DNA from: Clostridiales bacterium
GTDB lineage: Bacteria; Bacillota; Clostridia; Oscillospirales; Oscillospiraceae
DNA length: 64,000 bases
Reading direction: 5' to 3'
NCBI GenBank assembly: GCA_012718935.1
Contig: JAAYBH010000045.1
Span: forward strand, 1-64,000
The notes under the pieces are model-generated. The model was not told where the DNA came from and made no database searches. It was given only the letters and a program-made list of their open reading frames with translations. Position numbers and translations under genes: made by a program. Of the stretch, positions 9,146 to 20,098 are shown in pieces (positions within the stretch are counted from its first letter, which is position 1; every line of letters starts with the position of its first letter).

Positions 9146-10672
9146 TCAGCCCTTCAGGTGCTTTTTGAGATACTGCCCGATTAAGAATTTCATGAGCTTA
9201 TCCGGCTCTTTATCGCTGAGATAAACCTTGTCGCAGAACATGATCCTGCAGGGGTCTTCGTCTGCAAACGGTTTCCAGAAAGGCATATCGGAGCCGTCGG
9301 CGTCCAGGCCGTTGGGATTGCCGGAGCGGATAAAGTTGGACCAGTAATTGCACATCAGGCGTGCCAGGTCATAATGCTTCCCGACGAACGGCCGCCAGCA
9401 TTTTGCCAGTGTCTCGAAGAAGAACCAAAGATCAGAGGAATGAAAAGCACCGGGATTGTCCCAGCCCGGAATCTCAGGATTGAAGCACCAGTAATACATC
9501 GGCGTCTTATCGCCCGTCCTTTTTTTTGCCTTCCCTAATAGTCTGATGGCATATTCCAGATGGCTGACAGTGGCTTTGTGAAGCGTCTCCGTAATGCTGC
9601 CGATAGAGGATGAACAGAGTTTCAGGAACTCGGCAGCATCATCGCCGTATGCCTCATGGGCAAAGGCTCTGAGTTCCTCCATTGTTTGAACGCGGGGGCG
9701 GTCAGGAAATTCAGTTGGCGTATGGCCAAACATCATCGGCACACGCTGGCATTTGTTCTCCATGTATAAGTCGTTGGCGTTTCCGACACAATACTTCCCG
9801 TCAATGACGGTCGTCCACCATCTTTTATATTCAACAGATTTGTCGCGGATATAAAATGCGTCCAGCTTGCGCGCCTCAGCCAGTGTGGATACGCCCAGAA
9901 ACTTGAAAAATTCAACACCCTCCAGTTCCGCCTGTTCAAGATAACGGTCGGGCCCGAAAAGCTCGCCGGGATATGCTGTCATCATCAGACCGCTGTCGAC
10001 AATGGCTTTCTGGAAAAGGCCCTCGTTCTGCGGCGACGTAACCTGCGCCATCACGCTGCCGCCGCCAGCCGACTGCCCGCCGATGGTGATATTCTCCGGG
10101 TCACCGCCGAACGCTGCAATATTCCGTTTGACCCAGCGCGTGCCGAACTGCTGATCCAGGTGGCCGAAGTTCGTTGGGGCGCCGGGGTTTTCAGCCGTGA
10201 TCTCGGGATGCGCCAAAAATCCAAAGACGTTGAGTCTATAGTTTATACTGACCACGACAATACCGCGGCGGGCGATTCGCTCGCCGTCAAATTCCATCTC
10301 CGCCGTATTGCCCTCCTGAAGTCCACCGCCGAAATACCAGACGAAAACAGGCAGTTTCTCGTCTGCATTTATTGCCGGCGTCCATATGTTCAGGTGAAGT
10401 GAATCTTCGCTCATTTCAATAGAGGGGTCTACATTCCACTCTCTTGAATAGATATTCTCGACATTCTCCCCGGGAATGTGTTGTACGGAAATCGGCGCAA
10501 ACTTGTATGCTTGAAGAACACCGTCCCAGTTCTGTGCCGGCTGGGGTGCTCTCCACCGGTTTTCTCCCACCGGGGGTGCTGCAAACGGTACGCCCTTAAA
10601 GGATGTTATGCGCGGATCGGCGGCCGGCAGTCCTTCCACCAAACCATTTTCAACAGTTACCTTTCTCAGCAT
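9146..10672 (-). CDS. Type-B carboxylesterase
   Basis: A 508-residue esterase. The ATG at 10672 (MLRKVTVENG) is preferred to 10678 because GGAGG at 10681-10685 is 8 nt away from it rather than 2. Features of the carboxylesterase/cholinesterase family: FKGVPFAAPPVGENRWRAP near the N-terminus, SEDSLHLNIWTP, the oxyanion loop VWYFGGGL, the nucleophile elbow ITIGGQSAGGGS, and the catalytic His region GAFHSSDLWFFF. No signal peptide, so it is cytoplasmic. Such enzymes cleave bulky carboxylic esters. Hydroxycinnamoyl, galloyl or acetyl esters of plant phenolics are plausible substrates, but untested. Confidence 0.92.
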   Translation of the reverse strand: MLRKVTVENGLVEGLPAADPRITSFKGVPFAAPPVGENRWRAPQPAQNWDGVLQAYKFAPISVQHIPGENVENIYSREWNVDPSIEMSEDSLHLNIWTPAINADEKLPVFVWYFGGGLQEGNTAEMEFDGERIARRGIVVVSINYRLNVFGFLAHPEITAENPGAPTNFGHLDQQFGTRWVKRNIAAFGGDPENITIGGQSAGGGSVMAQVTSPQNEGLFQKAIVDSGLMMTAYPGELFGPDRYLEQAELEGVEFFKFLGVSTLAEARKLDAFYIRDKSVEYKRWWTTVIDGKYCVGNANDLYMENKCQRVPMMFGHTPTEFPDRPRVQTMEELRAFAHEAYGDDAAEFLKLCSSSIGSITETLHKATVSHLEYAIRLLGKAKKRTGDKTPMYYWCFNPEIPGWDNPGAFHSSDLWFFFETLAKCWRPFVGKHYDLARLMCNYWSNFIRSGNPNGLDADGSDMPFWKPFADEDPCRIMFCDKVYLSDKEPDKLMKFLIGQYLKKHLKG

Positions 10673-10717
10673 GATCATTTCCTCCTTTCAAATTCCCTGC
10701 CCGTAGTAGGCGTTTTT

Positions 10718-10738
10718 CGTACATGTACGTACATTATA
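10718..10738 (-). promoter_or_regulatory. -10 element and palindromic operator candidate of carboxylesterase
   Basis: Read on the minus strand, TATAAT (plus-strand ATTATA at 10733-10738) is followed at once by the perfect 12-bp palindrome CGTACATGTACG (10718-10729). This lies about 46 nt before the esterase start. No good -35 element is visible, which suits a regulated promoter. The palindrome is a plausible repressor site overlapping the transcription start. The regulator is unknown. Confidence 0.4.
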
Positions 10739-10840
10739 CTATAAAAATAACTCAATTTCCTACATCTGGCAATCACAAACTATGACCAAATATCCGGTTT
10801 GTGTTTTGTAGATACTGTGGAATAAGAAAACTGAGATATT

Positions 10841-10951
10841 TCAGGTGGTTTCCTTTTCCTCAACGATCCAGGGGATCATGCCACCGGGATGATATCTACC
10901 TGAAACGATCATGATTCTCAATTTGTCGGCGAGCTTCTCGTATTTTGTCAT
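10841..10951 (-). pseudogene. GntR-family regulator N-terminal fragment
   Basis: A 36-codon frame from the ATG at 10951, preceded by a GAGG ribosome site, encodes MTKYEKLADKLRIMIVSG followed by RYHPGGMIP. This is the first helix and turn of the GntR winged-helix domain (usual form: YxxLAxxLRxxIxxGxxxPGxxLP). It then stops at 10841, before the recognition helix. Functional GntR proteins have about 230 residues or more, so this is a truncated remnant. It fills most of the 430-bp space between the carboxylesterase and the alcohol dehydrogenase; nothing else is recognisable there besides the two promoters. Confidence 0.55.
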
Positions 10952-11041
10952 ATGACGACCTCAGGTTGAAGGATTGTTTGAATATTCTATATCACGAAGA
11001 ATCCCAATTGAACAGATATTTAAAACAGTTTCAAATGATAA

Positions 11042-11069
11042 TTGCCGGAGGCTGCTCTGGGTGTATAAT
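11042..11069 (+). promoter_or_regulatory. Promoter of alcohol dehydrogenase
   Basis: TTGCCG (11042-11047), a 16-nt spacer and a perfect TATAAT (11064-11069) lie about 32 nt before the TTG start at 11102. Confidence 0.5.
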
Positions 11070-11101
11070 AAACGCATACAAACCATAAGGAGTGTCGCAT
11101 C

Positions 11102-12277
11102 TTGAACAGTTTTTCATTTTGGAGCCCGACGAAGATCGTATTCGGCGCGGACACCGCCCGCTGTGCCGGTCAGGAGGTCAAGCTATTCGGCAGTTCAAAC
11201 ATACTGGTCCTTTATGGCGGCGGCAGCGCAGTAAAAAGCGGTTTGCTGGACAAGGTATCCCAATCACTGACAGAAGCCGGCCTGCAATATCACTGCGTTG
11301 GAGGCATACAACCGAATCCCCGTGCGGAACTTGCCCAGCAGATCGTTGATGCCTACTGGATGCAGGAGATTGATTTTGTCCTCGGTGTCGGCGGCGGCAG
11401 CGTGATTGATACGGGAAAAGCCGTCGCGCACGGTTTCGCCTCTCCCCAAATCCCCGTATGGGATTTTTTCAGCGGAAAAGCTCAGGTCACGGCATCCCTT
11501 CCTGTCGGCGCAATCCTGACTATCGCCGCTGCAGGAAGCGAAACAAGTGATTCCGCCGTGCTCACCAATCAAGCACTGGGAGAAAAGCGCGGCCTCTCAA
11601 CGCCTTTTAACAGACCGAAATTTACCCTGATGGACCCGACCCTGACATATACGCTGCCGCCGAGGCATACGGCCTGCGGTGTGACGGATATCCTGATGCA
11701 TACCCTGGACCGATATTTTGCCCCTGATACCGATAATGCTGTCACTGACGGATTAGCCGAGTCACTGATGCGCACCGTTATCCAATACGGCAGGCATGCA
11801 ATGGAGAAGCCCAATGATTATAAAGCGCGGTCTGAATTAATGTGGGCCGGGAGCCTCTCTCACAATGGACTCACAGGTCTCGGCCAGTCAAAGGATTTTG
11901 CCGTCCATCAGTTGGGTCACGCGCTCTCGGCCAGATACGACATTCCTCACGGCGAGAGCTTGTCTGCCGTTTGGGGCGCTTGGGCAAAAACCGTCTGCCG
12001 TGAAAACATTGCCCGATTTGCACAATACGCGCGTTATGTCTGGCTTGTTACCGATCCGGATGACATAACCGCGGCGTATGCTGGCATTGCTCGGACAGTG
12101 GAGTATTTCCGTTCGCTCGGTATGCCCGTTACCATTACACAAGCCGCCGGCCCGCAATCTGAGGAAGACATTGACGAATTAACAGAGCTGTGTAGCTATC
12201 ATGGAACACGGAGAATAGGGTCGTTTAAAGTCCTGGATGCGCATGCCATCCGAACCATCTATAATTTGGCGAAATAA
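11102..12277 (+). CDS. Iron-containing alcohol dehydrogenase
   Basis: A 391-residue group III alcohol dehydrogenase of the butanol-dehydrogenase (BdhA/YqdH-like) type. The start is a TTG at 11102 with AAGGAGTG 7 nt upstream; no ATG fits the conserved N-terminus NSFSFWSPTKIVFG. It has the nucleotide-binding motif GVGGGSVIDTGKA and the metal ligands in CGVTDILMHTLDRYF (Asp, His), FAVHQLGHALS (His) and YDIPHGESL (His). It reduces aldehydes to alcohols with NAD(P)H, or the reverse, in the cytoplasm. It stands alone and may dispose of reducing equivalents. A hairpin terminator follows at 12369-12418. Confidence 0.92.
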   Translation: MNSFSFWSPTKIVFGADTARCAGQEVKLFGSSNILVLYGGGSAVKSGLLDKVSQSLTEAGLQYHCVGGIQPNPRAELAQQIVDAYWMQEIDFVLGVGGGSVIDTGKAVAHGFASPQIPVWDFFSGKAQVTASLPVGAILTIAAAGSETSDSAVLTNQALGEKRGLSTPFNRPKFTLMDPTLTYTLPPRHTACGVTDILMHTLDRYFAPDTDNAVTDGLAESLMRTVIQYGRHAMEKPNDYKARSELMWAGSLSHNGLTGLGQSKDFAVHQLGHALSARYDIPHGESLSAVWGAWAKTVCRENIARFAQYARYVWLVTDPDDITAAYAGIARTVEYFRSLGMPVTITQAAGPQSEEDIDELTELCSYHGTRRIGSFKVLDAHAIRTIYNLAK

Positions 12278-12368
12278 CGCAGCACCTGTCCAAGGCTGGT
12301 GTTCCGCTTGTTTCACACAACCGAAATAAAATAGAGAGAGGATGAGCTCTACCCAATTCATCGGAAAT

Positions 12369-12418
12369 AAAAGCGCAGCTGTGGTACACTAACCAGGTGC
12401 AGTCACATCTGCGCTTTT
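12369..12418. terminator. Bidirectional hairpin terminator
   Basis: Two 15-nt arms, AAAAGCGCAGCTGTG (12369-12383) and CACATCTGCGCTTTT (12404-12418), pair with one mismatch around a 20-nt loop. The A-tract on one side and T-tract on the other allow it to act in both directions, between the convergent alcohol dehydrogenase and FAD oxidoreductase genes. Confidence 0.65.
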
Positions 12419-12483
12419 GCTAAATATACGCTATGGGGAGCAGCTGATTTGCAATTTAAGTATCCCGAGTTTTTAAGTGTTCG

Positions 12484-13983
12484 TTACATTTTTTGCCCGT
12501 AAAGCTTCTCCGGATCGTAGACCTTTCGGGCATCGCCCTCGGCTTTTGCGGCTTTTGCCATTTCTGTATAAAGGCCGTACTCATGTTCTTCGCAAAACTG
12601 TGTCAACGCGGGATCTGTTCTCGAATTTCTCGGTAAGGGAACATCCTGGTCAATCAGAATGTTCTGAACTGTCTTGATGTTGACATTTCTCACGGTGGTT
12701 CCGTCCTTCAGGGCAACGGCGGCGGCGACTCCGGCCGCCTGACCAGTTCCTATACATTGCGGGATGAGTGTCAGCCAATCGATTGCGATGTCATCTGCAG
12801 AAATGTGTCTTCCTGGGCATAGCAGATTATCAGCTATCTTAGGCAGAATAGACCGGTATGGGATTTCGACAGGCCCATTGTCGTTAAGCGGACAAACTGT
12901 CGAATGCCATGCTATGACGTCGTCATACTTTGGAGCAAAAGCAAAATCATTCGGAGTCATCACGTGTTCACCGTTGAGCCTGTAACTGCAGCGGGCTCCC
13001 AACTGCGGCGCGATGTCGTACAAAAAGGCGTTTCTGAAAGCAACGGGACACACCTCTCGGAGATATTCAAGAACATCACGCATTGAATTGCGAACGATGA
13101 TTTCGGTTTTGGTAAGATCCTCAATCTTGGCACAATCCTTGTTTGGGATCCAATTGTTTACCCAGCAGATGTCGTTTCGGCTCGAAGCTATAATCATACT
13201 GGGGAATCCGGCAATTTTTCCAAGGGATTGATACATTCCGGCGTCACTGTCCGGCCGGGTCCTCAGCCACTCTTGATAGAGATCCCAGTTGATGCCGCCA
13301 ATCCTCCAGACAAGAGCCGTTTTATTGGACCGGGTATTGCTGCTGGCCAGTGCTGTAAATGGTGCTCCGGTCTGGCGGAATATATCGCCGTCGCCGGTGG
13401 CATCGATGACGGTTTTCGCGTAGATCACCTGTCGGCCTTCCTTGCTCTCAAAAATAACACCCTTGACGTTATTGCCGTCCATGATCGGTTTTGTTCCCCA
13501 GCTGTGGTACAGAACCTTGATTCTGTCCCGCTCCTCAAGCAGCATTTTATCCATTTCGATTTTCAGCTGATTCGGCTCAAAATAAACCGCTCGGACAAGC
13601 GAGGGTGTCTTGCTGCGGGTAACGCACCCATGTATGGCTCTCCAAGCACCCGTCAGCAGCGGATCTGTCATTCCAGCTTGTGAGAGTTTCGGACCGAGAA
13701 CGGCATTCGGAATGCTTTCCATCCTTGTAAACCATTCCTCCTGAATGCCGCGCACGAACGATTTGCCAAACCAGGTGAGCGCCGGTACCATAATGACATA
13801 ACCGCCTGTGACGTCGCCGCCCATATAGCCATAGCGCTCCATCAGGACGATGTTCTTGGCTCCGGCCCTTGCCGCCGCTAATGCGGCGCTGTGCCCTGCA
13901 CTGCCGCCGCCAACGACAAGAATATCGCACTCGTCATATACGTTAAGTGTATTTGCAGGTTCAAGATAAACCTTGGCTGCCAT
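12484..13983 (-). CDS. FAD-dependent oxidoreductase (FAD_oxidored family)
   Basis: A 499-residue soluble flavoprotein. The N-terminus has the Rossmann FAD motif CDILVVGGGSAGHSAALAAA, followed by ERYGYMGGDVTGGYVIM, typical of the PF12831-type FAD oxidoreductases. A second dinucleotide segment reads TVIDATGDGDIFRQTGAPF, and the C-terminal part has LLCPGRHISADDIA and IGTGQAAGVAAAVAL. GGAGGG precedes the ATG. It ends the minus-strand operon that begins with the solute-binding protein at 21628 and lies 81 nt after the AprB-like ferredoxin gene. It may hand electrons to or from the AprA-like protein; substrate unknown. Confidence 0.85.
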   Translation of the reverse strand: MAAKVYLEPANTLNVYDECDILVVGGGSAGHSAALAAARAGAKNIVLMERYGYMGGDVTGGYVIMVPALTWFGKSFVRGIQEEWFTRMESIPNAVLGPKLSQAGMTDPLLTGAWRAIHGCVTRSKTPSLVRAVYFEPNQLKIEMDKMLLEERDRIKVLYHSWGTKPIMDGNNVKGVIFESKEGRQVIYAKTVIDATGDGDIFRQTGAPFTALASSNTRSNKTALVWRIGGINWDLYQEWLRTRPDSDAGMYQSLGKIAGFPSMIIASSRNDICWVNNWIPNKDCAKIEDLTKTEIIVRNSMRDVLEYLREVCPVAFRNAFLYDIAPQLGARCSYRLNGEHVMTPNDFAFAPKYDDVIAWHSTVCPLNDNGPVEIPYRSILPKIADNLLCPGRHISADDIAIDWLTLIPQCIGTGQAAGVAAAVALKDGTTVRNVNIKTVQNILIDQDVPLPRNSRTDPALTQFCEEHEYGLYTEMAKAAKAEGDARKVYDPEKLYGQKM

Positions 13984-14064
13984 TTTTTATCCCTCCAGTT
14001 TTTTCAGCAAATAAGGCTGACATTCCCCCCGGACCGGAATATCTGAAATCAGCAGACCGGCAAT

Positions 14065-14406
14065 TCAGCGTTTTCCGGAAGGTGGCGTCATGTTGGGAGG
14101 CGGCGGATTCTTCATGCCGACGCGGAACTCCTCGCCCGTCTCTTTTCTTTTCCAGATCGTCGAGATACGCTGCTTTGCCGGCGCCACAAGTGTGATGGCG
14201 TGGCGGGGACATTCCTCCACACAACCGCCGCAGAACCAGCATTCTTCTGCATAAAGCACGATGGGCTCTTTCCCTTTTTTGGGATTCGGTATCATCACAT
14301 CTGTGGGACAGACGTTGACACAGGCGTTGCAGCCGACACATTTATTCGCATCAAACTTCAGGACACGGCACGGTCCCGCTTGACTGGGCATGGAAAAAAT
14401 ACTCAT
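14065..14406 (-). CDS. AprB-like 2[4Fe-4S] ferredoxin subunit
   Basis: A 113-residue electron carrier. The ATG at 14406 (MSIFSMPSQ) follows AAGGAAG; the longer frame to 14523 overlaps the upstream flavoprotein and is a shadow. Two cluster motifs are intact: CVGCNACVNVCP and CWFCGGCVEECP. The spacing between them and the C-terminal tail (ISTIWKRKETGEEFRV) resemble AprB, the beta subunit of adenylylsulfate reductase. It lies 13 nt after the AprA-like gene and has a close paralog at 29419 with the same tail (WKRKETGE). It likely feeds electrons to the adjacent flavoprotein. No other sulfate-reduction genes occur here, so sulfate reduction is unlikely. Confidence 0.9.
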   Translation of the reverse strand: MSIFSMPSQAGPCRVLKFDANKCVGCNACVNVCPTDVMIPNPKKGKEPIVLYAEECWFCGGCVEECPRHAITLVAPAKQRISTIWKRKETGEEFRVGMKNPPPPNMTPPSGKR

Positions 14407-14419
14407 GGTTCTTCCTTTC

Positions 14420-16429
14420 TCAGCCGATCTCGGCGTATCGCTGGTAGTTTTCTTCAAGGTCGTTTGAATAGGGCGCCTCAAGATAATAACGGTGAGAGAC
14501 AAGCCTCGACCGAGTCTCGTCATCTTTCTGGCTCACTGAAACAAAGGCGTTCCAATCCGCCGGGTCTACCTCGGGATAATCCATCCTCTTGAAGTTGAGG
14601 ATTCTTGAGCTGGCCTTTCTTGCCTTCGAGGCTTCCATGCAGCATTTTCCGAGATCAATGAGACTGAAGCACTCAAGAAGCCTTGCCAGCTCATGAGGAT
14701 TGCTGGCATAGGTCCGCTCGCCCTCTGTTTCAAGCAGATCGTTGAACCTTTTAACCCCCAATTCGAGCGTCAGATCTGTCTTGACCTCGCTTCCGCAGTA
14801 GTCCTGCATTATGCGGGCGATGGCGTAGTTCATTTCCTTCCAGCCGATATCCCCGTCCTCACGCGTCACCGGAGCGTAGCAACGTTCTTTTTCCTTTTTA
14901 ATCTGTTCCGAATCCGGCTCGACCGCGCCATTTTTTTTGGCAAAGGCCGCAGCCTGGCGCCCCGCATACCGCCCTGTCGTATGGGCTTCACCGTGGCAGC
15001 CCGAGCCGAAGATCGGCGTACCGCCGGCCGCGAACAGGCCGGGCAATGTGGACTGTAGCCTCCAGTCCGTCAGAAAGCCGCCGCCGCCCATACTGCACCA
15101 GTTCGGCGGATTATGTGTATTCACACCGCTCCAGGCGGCACCGAAGGCGTAGTAATCGGGATTGTAAACAGGCATCTGAAGCATATCCTTGTCCGGGTCG
15201 AAGCCCCACTGCGTGAGCGTCTCGTATATTGGTACCCGGCATTTCCCCTCCTGGGAGAGCATCATACCGAAAATCAGCCGCCTGTGCTTTTCAGGGAGGA
15301 GCGTAAAATCGTTATACAGCGGCAGCTTATATTCCCCGCTTCTGATTTTTTGGCCGAGCTTGGGATCGAGCGACGTGATCAGATAATCCTTACCGTTGGC
15401 CATATTGAGTCCGATACCATGTCCGATCACGAATTTATCCGGTCGCGAGGACTCGTATATCTGCCGCTCCTCCTCTAAAAGCTCACCATAAGAGTTTGCA
15501 TACGAAACGGTCCGGCCTTCCGCGTCAACTGCAGGGGCGCCCTGATATGTATTGTCTGTGTTACCCATACTGTACGGCGCATATCCCATCCCGGAGATGG
15601 CCCGCGCCGCCTGATGCTCCATGAGCACCATTTCAGCGCCGGCTTTCCAGCCGATCGAATGGCCGGCTGCCGTTTGGTTGAGATTGTACATCGCGGCGCT
15701 TTGCGTCAGTTCAGGCGCAAAGGACCAGAGCCGTCCGACAGTCCCCGTGGCGATGACAACCGCCTTTGCTTTGAAAATGTAAAATTCGCCGGTTCTGTCG
15801 TTAATTCCTGTTGCACCGACGACCCGCGTCCCCTGCTTTCCGCCCTCTGTCAGAAGCGATGTTATGCAGATCCTATCATAAACGTCACAGCCGAGCCGCC
15901 GCATTTCAGCGTCCACACAGGGTTTGATATTATGGCCGTAAATGCGCAGGCAATGCTTGTTTTCGACATCGTAGGCAAACAGAAGCTTTGTCTCCTCATC
16001 CCGGAACATCGTGTCCTTGAACTCGTCATCCTCATCCCGTATCTGGACGCCCATCTGCTCCGTCTCGAGCAGCGTATCCCAGCCTTCCTTGCCGATGATA
16101 TAGCGCGCCGAACCATTCGTATAACCACCTGCGCACTCCATGGCCACTTCAGAGTACATTTCCGGCGTTACTTTTGAACAGGGATTCGTGACAGCCCCGT
16201 GCCAGTGATCCACACCGGCTCCGCCGTTTCCGCTTCTTTTTGAAAATCCCCGGTCCGCCACAGCGACCGTCGCGCCTTTCCTGCGGGCTTCGATCGCCGC
16301 GCGGCAGCCTGCGACGCCGCCGCCGACGACCAGCACATCAGACTCGACGACATTTTCCTTTCCATAATTCACTTTGTACGGCCACTCAGGCAGTTTCCCG
16401 GTTTTCTTTACATACTCATGCCAGTTCAT
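14420..16429 (-). CDS. AprA-like FAD reductase subunit (copy 1)
   Basis: A 669-residue flavoprotein of the fumarate reductase/AprA superfamily. The FAD-binding motif VLVVGGGVAGCRAAIEARRK begins near residue 33, followed by SGNGGAGVDHWHG and TNPCSKVTPE. The C-terminal helical domain follows GRYAGRQAAAFA. No signal peptide, heme or FMN domain is seen, so it is cytoplasmic and presumably paired with the ferredoxin at 14065. It is a paralog of the protein at 27413; both open with a WPYKVxYxKE phrase. It belongs to the ABC importer operon, suggesting it acts on the imported compound, for instance by reducing an activated C=C or C=O bond. Substrate unknown. Confidence 0.88.
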   Translation of the reverse strand: MNWHEYVKKTGKLPEWPYKVNYGKENVVESDVLVVGGGVAGCRAAIEARRKGATVAVADRGFSKRSGNGGAGVDHWHGAVTNPCSKVTPEMYSEVAMECAGGYTNGSARYIIGKEGWDTLLETEQMGVQIRDEDDEFKDTMFRDEETKLLFAYDVENKHCLRIYGHNIKPCVDAEMRRLGCDVYDRICITSLLTEGGKQGTRVVGATGINDRTGEFYIFKAKAVVIATGTVGRLWSFAPELTQSAAMYNLNQTAAGHSIGWKAGAEMVLMEHQAARAISGMGYAPYSMGNTDNTYQGAPAVDAEGRTVSYANSYGELLEEERQIYESSRPDKFVIGHGIGLNMANGKDYLITSLDPKLGQKIRSGEYKLPLYNDFTLLPEKHRRLIFGMMLSQEGKCRVPIYETLTQWGFDPDKDMLQMPVYNPDYYAFGAAWSGVNTHNPPNWCSMGGGGFLTDWRLQSTLPGLFAAGGTPIFGSGCHGEAHTTGRYAGRQAAAFAKKNGAVEPDSEQIKKEKERCYAPVTREDGDIGWKEMNYAIARIMQDYCGSEVKTDLTLELGVKRFNDLLETEGERTYASNPHELARLLECFSLIDLGKCCMEASKARKASSRILNFKRMDYPEVDPADWNAFVSVSQKDDETRSRLVSHRYYLEAPYSNDLEENYQRYAEIG

Positions 16430-16473
16430 AAAAACCTCCTATTTTTAAGGAATGATGCGACGGTATCCATTTT

Positions 16474-17490
16474 TTACTTATTCATGCCCGGCATAATCAT
16501 CTTGGACGATGCCATGTTCTTTCTGGTCTTTCGAGTCTTGAAACTGTCGAGTGTGAGCGCAATGACGAGCAGCATGCCGTTGACAAGGGTGACAAACCAA
16601 AGCGGCAGCTGCATGGATTGCAGTGCATAGGACAGCACTGAGATGAGTATGACGCCGCAAAATGCCGCACCGAGGCTGCCCGACCCGCCCATGAAGGATA
16701 TACCTCCGAGAATAGCTGACGTCAGCGCCGTCATTTCCGGCATCAATACGATCAGACCGGTGGGATTGTACATTTTCTGCTGTGATGACCAGATCAGACC
16801 GCCGATTGCCGCCAGGATACCGTTATTGACATAGAGCATGCTTTTGATCTTGTTCGGATTAAGCCCGGCCAGACGCGACGCCAGGGGATTACCCCCCACC
16901 ATCAGAATGCTCCTGCCGAACCGTGTCCATTTTAGTACAAAGCTGTAAACAATGATGACAGCAACAACAAAGACAAACAGCCATGGGATGGGGGTACTAC
17001 CAATAGTGGCAGAGCTCATTTTAGTAAACGCCGGATTGTTGATCGCCACATAGTTTCCTTTGGTTGCCCATCTGGCAAGGCCGCCCCAGACCGACGCCAT
17101 GCCGATGGTCGCAATAAAAGGCATCAGCCTGAGCCCATGCGCCAGAAAGGCGTTAATGCCTCCGCAGAGGGCGCCGGTAATAATTGCAGCCAGAGCAGCA
17201 ACCGTCCAGGGGATACCGGGGAACCATTGCATGCATTTCAAAAATATGAGCGTACTGATCGTCGCATGGGCGCTTGTCGCGAAGTCAAAACCTCCGCCCA
17301 TGAGAAGCATTGCAACGCCCACACCGAAGATCCCGGCAAAGCACAGGTTTGACAAGAGCTGCTTGGCATTACCTGTTGTAAATGAGCCTGGTGTATCAAT
17401 ATATGTAATCACAAGGACAATCAGGATGAGGATTATAAGAAGGGCGGACTTTCCGCTCATCATCTTTTTAAGCAAGGATCGTTTCTTCAT
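16474..17490 (-). CDS. ABC importer permease, ribose type
   Basis: A 338-residue membrane protein with about 8-10 hydrophobic helices and the RbsC/BPD_transp_2 signature regions: GGFDFATSAHATIS, SVWGGLARWATKG, FGRSILMVGGNPLASRLAGL and LGGISFMGGSGSLGAAFCG. It is the second permease of the importer encoded at 21628-16474. With the permease at 19085 it could form a heterodimeric pore, since the two differ in sequence and flank the ATPase gene. Its stop is 44 nt before the AprA-like gene, so transport and catabolism appear to be co-transcribed. Confidence 0.92.
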   Translation of the reverse strand: MKKRSLLKKMMSGKSALLIILILIVLVITYIDTPGSFTTGNAKQLLSNLCFAGIFGVGVAMLLMGGGFDFATSAHATISTLIFLKCMQWFPGIPWTVAALAAIITGALCGGINAFLAHGLRLMPFIATIGMASVWGGLARWATKGNYVAINNPAFTKMSSATIGSTPIPWLFVFVVAVIIVYSFVLKWTRFGRSILMVGGNPLASRLAGLNPNKIKSMLYVNNGILAAIGGLIWSSQQKMYNPTGLIVLMPEMTALTSAILGGISFMGGSGSLGAAFCGVILISVLSYALQSMQLPLWFVTLVNGMLLVIALTLDSFKTRKTRKNMASSKMIMPGMNK

Positions 17491-17503
17491 GTCATATTCT
17501 CCC

Positions 17504-19039
<1,536 letters not shown>

Positions 19040-19084
19040 AAAAGCTGCTCTCGCTTTCTATCATGTTGATTCAGGAAATTCAAA

Positions 19085-20098
19085 CTAAACGCCGAGGCGT
19101 TTGTTTTGCCGCTTCTGACTCCAGACATCGAGCGTTAGCGCAAAAATCAGCAGCGCACCCGACAACACCGATGTGAGATATGTACTGGAGCCGCCGATCA
19201 TCATGCCCTTGTAGAAGGTCTTGAGTAAAAGCAGTCCGACAAAAGCGCCGCCCATGCCGCCTGAGCCGCCGGAAAAGGAGATGCCGCCTAAAATTGCCGC
19301 GGTAAGCCCTGTAAACTGATCACCGCTCAGCGCCTGCAGACTGCCTTGCTTTGAACGTGCCGTATAGATCACGCCGGATAAGCCTCCAAGCAGTGAGCAG
19401 TTGATAAACAAAAAATAAGAAATCTTCTTGGAGTTAATGCCGGAGAGCCGTGAGGCCATCGGATTTCCGCCGATCATATAGATGCTCCTGCCCATTTTTG
19501 TCTTTTTTAGAATCAAGCCGTAGATAATGAAGGCGACTATGACAAGAAAAACGGTCGCTGGTATAAAACCTGCCACAGAATAATTGCCGACACTGGTGAG
19601 CGTGGAGTCTTTAAAATTAATGTTGCTCTGCATGACGCCCTGAGAATCTGTTGCAAGCAGCAGCATGATCGCTTTGACGATGGCGGTCATCGCCATTGTC
19701 GCGATAAAGGGAACGAGCCTGAGCTCATTGACAAGTATTGCGTTGATCAAGCCGACGGTGCCTGCCAAACCAAGGGCAATGATGACGCCGAGATACCAGG
19801 GCAGGCCCCACCAGGATATGGAGATGGCGACAATAATGCCCGTCATTGCTCCGACCGAAGCCTGGGACAGATCAATGGCCCCGGACACAATCAGGCATGC
19901 GGCGCCAATAGCGAGAAAGGCCGGAACGGCAAGATCCTGAAGGATGCCGATAAATGTATTGGCACTGAAGAATCTGGCATCATTCAGTAATGCAAGAATT
20001 GTAAAAATCAGAATCAATATTGCAAGCAGAATGACAAGGGTAAAGGCTTGGGATCGAATCATTCTTTTGAGAAATGAAGTTCTGGATAAATTATCCAT
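19085..20098 (-). CDS. ABC importer permease, ribose type
   Basis: A 337-residue integral membrane protein of the RbsC family, with motifs SGAIDLSQASVGAMTGI, LVPFIATMAMTAIVKA, GRSIYMIGGNPMASRLSGI and LGGISFSGGSGGMGGAFVG. An AAGGAGG ribosome site is present. It is separated from the upstream solute-binding protein gene by 159 nt holding a strong hairpin (20190-20227), which probably lowers expression of the membrane part relative to the binding protein. It pairs with the permease at 16474. Confidence 0.92.
   Translation of the reverse strand: MDNLSRTSFLKRMIRSQAFTLVILLAILILIFTILALLNDARFFSANTFIGILQDLAVPAFLAIGAACLIVSGAIDLSQASVGAMTGIIVAISISWWGLPWYLGVIIALGLAGTVGLINAILVNELRLVPFIATMAMTAIVKAIMLLLATDSQGVMQSNINFKDSTLTSVGNYSVAGFIPATVFLVIVAFIIYGLILKKTKMGRSIYMIGGNPMASRLSGINSKKISYFLFINCSLLGGLSGVIYTARSKQGSLQALSGDQFTGLTAAILGGISFSGGSGGMGGAFVGLLLLKTFYKGMMIGGSSTYLTSVLSGALLIFALTLDVWSQKRQNKRLGV

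Noticed and set aside
14065-16429. Adenylylsulfate reductase (AprBA) for sulfate respiration
   Set aside because: The fold and cluster motifs are similar, but there is no sulfate adenylyltransferase, Qmo or Dsr gene and three divergent copies sit in catabolic operons.
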